Positions 15,587-17,362 of a DNA stretch of 17,362 nucleotides are shown here, in pieces; position 1 is the stretch's first letter; the number at the start of each line of letters is the position of its first letter. Made by a program: the position numbers and the translations under genes. Under the pieces are notes generated by a model that saw only the letters and a list, made by a program, of their open reading frames with translations, did no database searches and was not told the origin of the DNA. The stretch is taken from the NCBI GenBank assembly GCA_002429085.1, contig DIYR01000195.1, forward strand, positions 1 through 17,362, in the 5' to 3' direction. Origin of the DNA: Flavobacteriales bacterium UBA6049 (GTDB taxonomy: Bacteria > Bacteroidota > Bacteroidia > Flavobacteriales_G > Salibacteraceae).

Positions 15587-16381
15587 ATGAAAACTAGTTT
15601 TACTGCTATTCTCATAATTTTAATTAGCTTTTCGACACCGGGTCAATCGCAAAAAGTTACATCCGAACCTGATTCCATAAAAGTATGGAATCAGGGCGAA
15701 TGGAAAAACATTGAGAATACTATTCGGTCTTACTTAGAAGCATCAAATGCTATTAATTCAGTATTTCCTGCCCCTAAAACTGGTAAGGTTAAAGTGTCTG
15801 TCACACATGTTCAATTAACAGATTCTACTTATCGCTACGAGTATAGACTTGATTCCATTCTTTTAGAGTATGGACACGTAAAAAGTAACGAATTAGATGG
15901 GCAACGTTCTAGATATGGGATTAGAATAATTGGCGATAGCGTGTTGTATTTCAATGGCTATCCTGAAATAATTCGGTTTGACGAATATTATAAAAATAAT
16001 AAGCGAGATGGTGCTCATATTGTATATTTCAGAAATGAAATCACTCATGAATGGCAAATACACACCATTCGCCTCTATGAAAATGGAGAAAATGTTTTCT
16101 ACAATATAGAGCTAAGCGATTCAGAAGTAATAAACATCTACCCCGTCAGTCACAATACCAATGGATGGTATTTCACATCAGATCCTTCCCGAATTGTTAT
16201 AATGGAGAAATATAAAAATAAGAAACTCAGAAAATGGAAGCATTTCAAGGATGGTAAACTTATAAAACATAACAACAGACAGTCTGGAATTATTTTCTCT
16301 TTGATTAATTTTTTTGGGAAAAAGAACTTTAATCAGATAGTAAAACCTTACGTAAATAAGGATGGAAATATAATCTGGTAA
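15587..16381 (+). CDS. Exported protein with MORN-like repeats
   Basis: The 264 residues begin with a clear signal peptide (MKTSF, hydrophobic core, likely cut near SQ at 21-22). Repeat-like units FDEYYKNNKRDGAHIVYF (131-148) and MEKYKNKKLRKWKHFKDGKL (206-225) resemble MORN_2/YwqK repeats, and an earlier part (YRYEYRLDSILLEYGHVKSN) is strand-rich. It looks like a distant relative of the preceding exported protein: similar size, signal peptide, repeat type, and a basic Phe-rich C-terminal stretch. This suggests tandem duplication or cassette exchange. Location should be periplasm or outer membrane. No enzyme motif is seen. Confidence 0.7.
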   Translation: MKTSFTAILIILISFSTPGQSQKVTSEPDSIKVWNQGEWKNIENTIRSYLEASNAINSVFPAPKTGKVKVSVTHVQLTDSTYRYEYRLDSILLEYGHVKSNELDGQRSRYGIRIIGDSVLYFNGYPEIIRFDEYYKNNKRDGAHIVYFRNEITHEWQIHTIRLYENGENVFYNIELSDSEVINIYPVSHNTNGWYFTSDPSRIVIMEKYKNKKLRKWKHFKDGKLIKHNNRQSGIIFSLINFFGKKNFNQIVKPYVNKDGNIIW

Positions 16382-16398
16382 TAATAGGGAGAACTTTA

Positions 16399-17175
16399 AT
16401 GGATAAGGCCTTGAGTCAAGTAATTTACCACTCAATGAATTGGATAGAATTGAATTCTCACGTACAAGAGAATGTTCATGGCGTGAAGAAAACCATAATA
16501 GGTAAAATGTCATTATTCAGTCTGTTGACTTGTGTATTAATCCCAACAATGGCTAAAAGTCAAATCTCCATACTTGATGTAAACACAGCAAAGTTTAAAG
16601 TTCATCAATACTTTACAGCTAAAAAAAACTCAGAACATTATAGCATACTTTCAAGCAGAATTAATCCTCAGGAATTCTTACCAAATACAATATGTGACAG
16701 TAATTTAGTTCCATTAGTAGATACCCAATTTGCTAACGGTGGGTTTGAAGGCGTGGTTTTATCTAGCTATATCCTAGGTGATAACCGAAAGATGTTTTGT
16801 CTGCTTTTTAATGATTCTTCCATTGTGACTCAGATTGAAACGATTGAAGAGGCAAATTTCTTGTTTGAACAATCAACTAAAGAAATAGAATTGATCGTAA
16901 AGGCATACCTGTTTGTATTACTGAATACAAATGAGTCACTAATCATTGGAGTAGATGATGATGGCATTGAAGGAACAATGTTGGAAGATATTTTTTTTAA
17001 GGACTCTTTTGAACTTTACTCATCAAAACTACACTCTGATAAATACAAAACTAAGTCTCATAAAAAATCTATCACTCTTTATTGTAAATCTAATATTGGA
17101 ATTCAAAAATTGAAATTCTTCTTTTCAAGTGATGATTCATTGAAGCGAATAAAGTCTGAGATTATTACTGAATAG
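16399..17175 (+). CDS. Unknown exported protein
   Basis: The longest frame gives 258 residues from an ATG at 16399, with a GGGAGA stretch 8 bases upstream. A GTG at 16483 would instead give a classic signal peptide (VKKTIIGK, then MSLFSLLTCVLIPTMAKSQ), and an ATG at 16507 is a third option. I favour 16483 or 16507, because the first 28 residues would otherwise place an odd hydrophilic arm before the signal. The mature part is a mixed alpha/beta protein with no motif I know (LLNTNESLIIGVDDDGIEGT, then YKTKSHKKSITLYCKSN). It follows the second MORN-like gene by 17 bases, so it is probably in the same transcription unit. Confidence 0.6.
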   Translation: MDKALSQVIYHSMNWIELNSHVQENVHGVKKTIIGKMSLFSLLTCVLIPTMAKSQISILDVNTAKFKVHQYFTAKKNSEHYSILSSRINPQEFLPNTICDSNLVPLVDTQFANGGFEGVVLSSYILGDNRKMFCLLFNDSSIVTQIETIEEANFLFEQSTKEIELIVKAYLFVLLNTNESLIIGVDDDGIEGTMLEDIFFKDSFELYSSKLHSDKYKTKSHKKSITLYCKSNIGIQKLKFFFSSDDSLKRIKSEIITE

Positions 17176-17321
17176 AGTTTAACATACGCTTTACTATAAA
17201 ATAATGTGGGTAATGTACACATAGTTTATGCATCCATCTATTTGTGATTTTAGCGAAACATAGATTATATACTTAATACAAGCCGTTCATTCAGTCAGTG
17301 ATAAGCCCGCAGTAGCCGAAA

Positions 17322-17350
17322 GTGCGTGTTTTCAAAGAAAACACAGGCAT
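17322..17350. other. GC-richer hairpin at the window edge
   Basis: GTGTTTTC (17326-17333) and GAAAACAC (17337-17344) pair perfectly around an AAA loop. TGC (17323-17325) and GCA (17347-17349) extend the stem past a 2-base bulge. GTAG occurs on both sides (17311 and 17351). No T-tract follows, so it is not a standard terminator. It could be a palindromic repeat, the end of a mobile element or part of a structured RNA; the window ends too soon to tell. Bases 17176-17320 show no gene. Confidence 0.4.
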
Positions 17351-17362
17351 GTAGGCGTAACA

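Noticed and set aside
16178..16513. A 111-residue open frame on the - strand
   Set aside because: Antisense to the ends of two exported-protein genes; Ser/Leu/Tyr-rich composition is typical of a shadow in AT-rich DNA.
12042..17362. CRISPR array, tRNA, rRNA or transposase
   Set aside because: I saw no regularly spaced repeats, cloverleaf-like sequence, rRNA signature or transposase motif in the accessory region.

Overview
The window looks like a chromosomal segment of a Bacteroidota bacterium (Flavobacteriales or Cytophagales type). The evidence is the protein families present (a repeated-DUF349 coiled-coil protein, a DUF3078 barrel, a fused alpha/beta 2-oxoacid dehydrogenase E1, a DUF4139 protein carrying a carboxypeptidase-regulatory-like insert, an RHS core of the 'YYYGARYYAAW' type), the low GC, the scarcity of Shine-Dalgarno sites, and promoter-like boxes close to the Bacteroidota TAnnTTTG element. 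The exact lineage cannot be fixed from sequence alone.

Positions 1-12041 are ordinary, intact housekeeping or envelope genes. On the + strand: the 3' end of formate-tetrahydrofolate ligase with a crotonase-family enzyme; after a terminator, a DUF349 protein with an outer-membrane DUF3078 protein; after another terminator, a fused TPP-dependent E1 with a tightly coupled alpha/beta hydrolase. A shared bidirectional terminator separates these from a histidinol-phosphate-type aminotransferase on the - strand. Then come a prohibitin/SPFH protein (+), a DUF4139 envelope protein (+), and, convergent and overlapping at the stop codons, a YiiX-like lipoprotein hydrolase (-).

From about 12042 to the end the character changes to accessory DNA: AT-rich unknown genes, with a GC-richer island at about 13430-13900. 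I read it as the worn 3' end of a polymorphic-toxin (RHS) locus. It holds (i) an orphan C-terminal tail fragment whose stop overlaps the start of a small candidate immunity gene; (ii) a second small unknown gene; (iii) a decayed RHS core broken by small frameshifts, whose recognisable core is largely hidden because it has no start codon; (iv) behind that core an unusual tail made of a long coiled coil plus an unrecognised domain; and (v) three exported proteins in a row, two with MORN/YwqK-like repeats, which could be the cognate protective or immunity genes. The last 60 bases carry a compact GC-rich hairpin region that is cut by the window edge.

The main points of interest are the novel tail and its exported neighbours, and the pattern that every RHS lesion can be explained as a gain of one or two bases in a short repeat run, while some 11 kb of neighbouring genes are intact.
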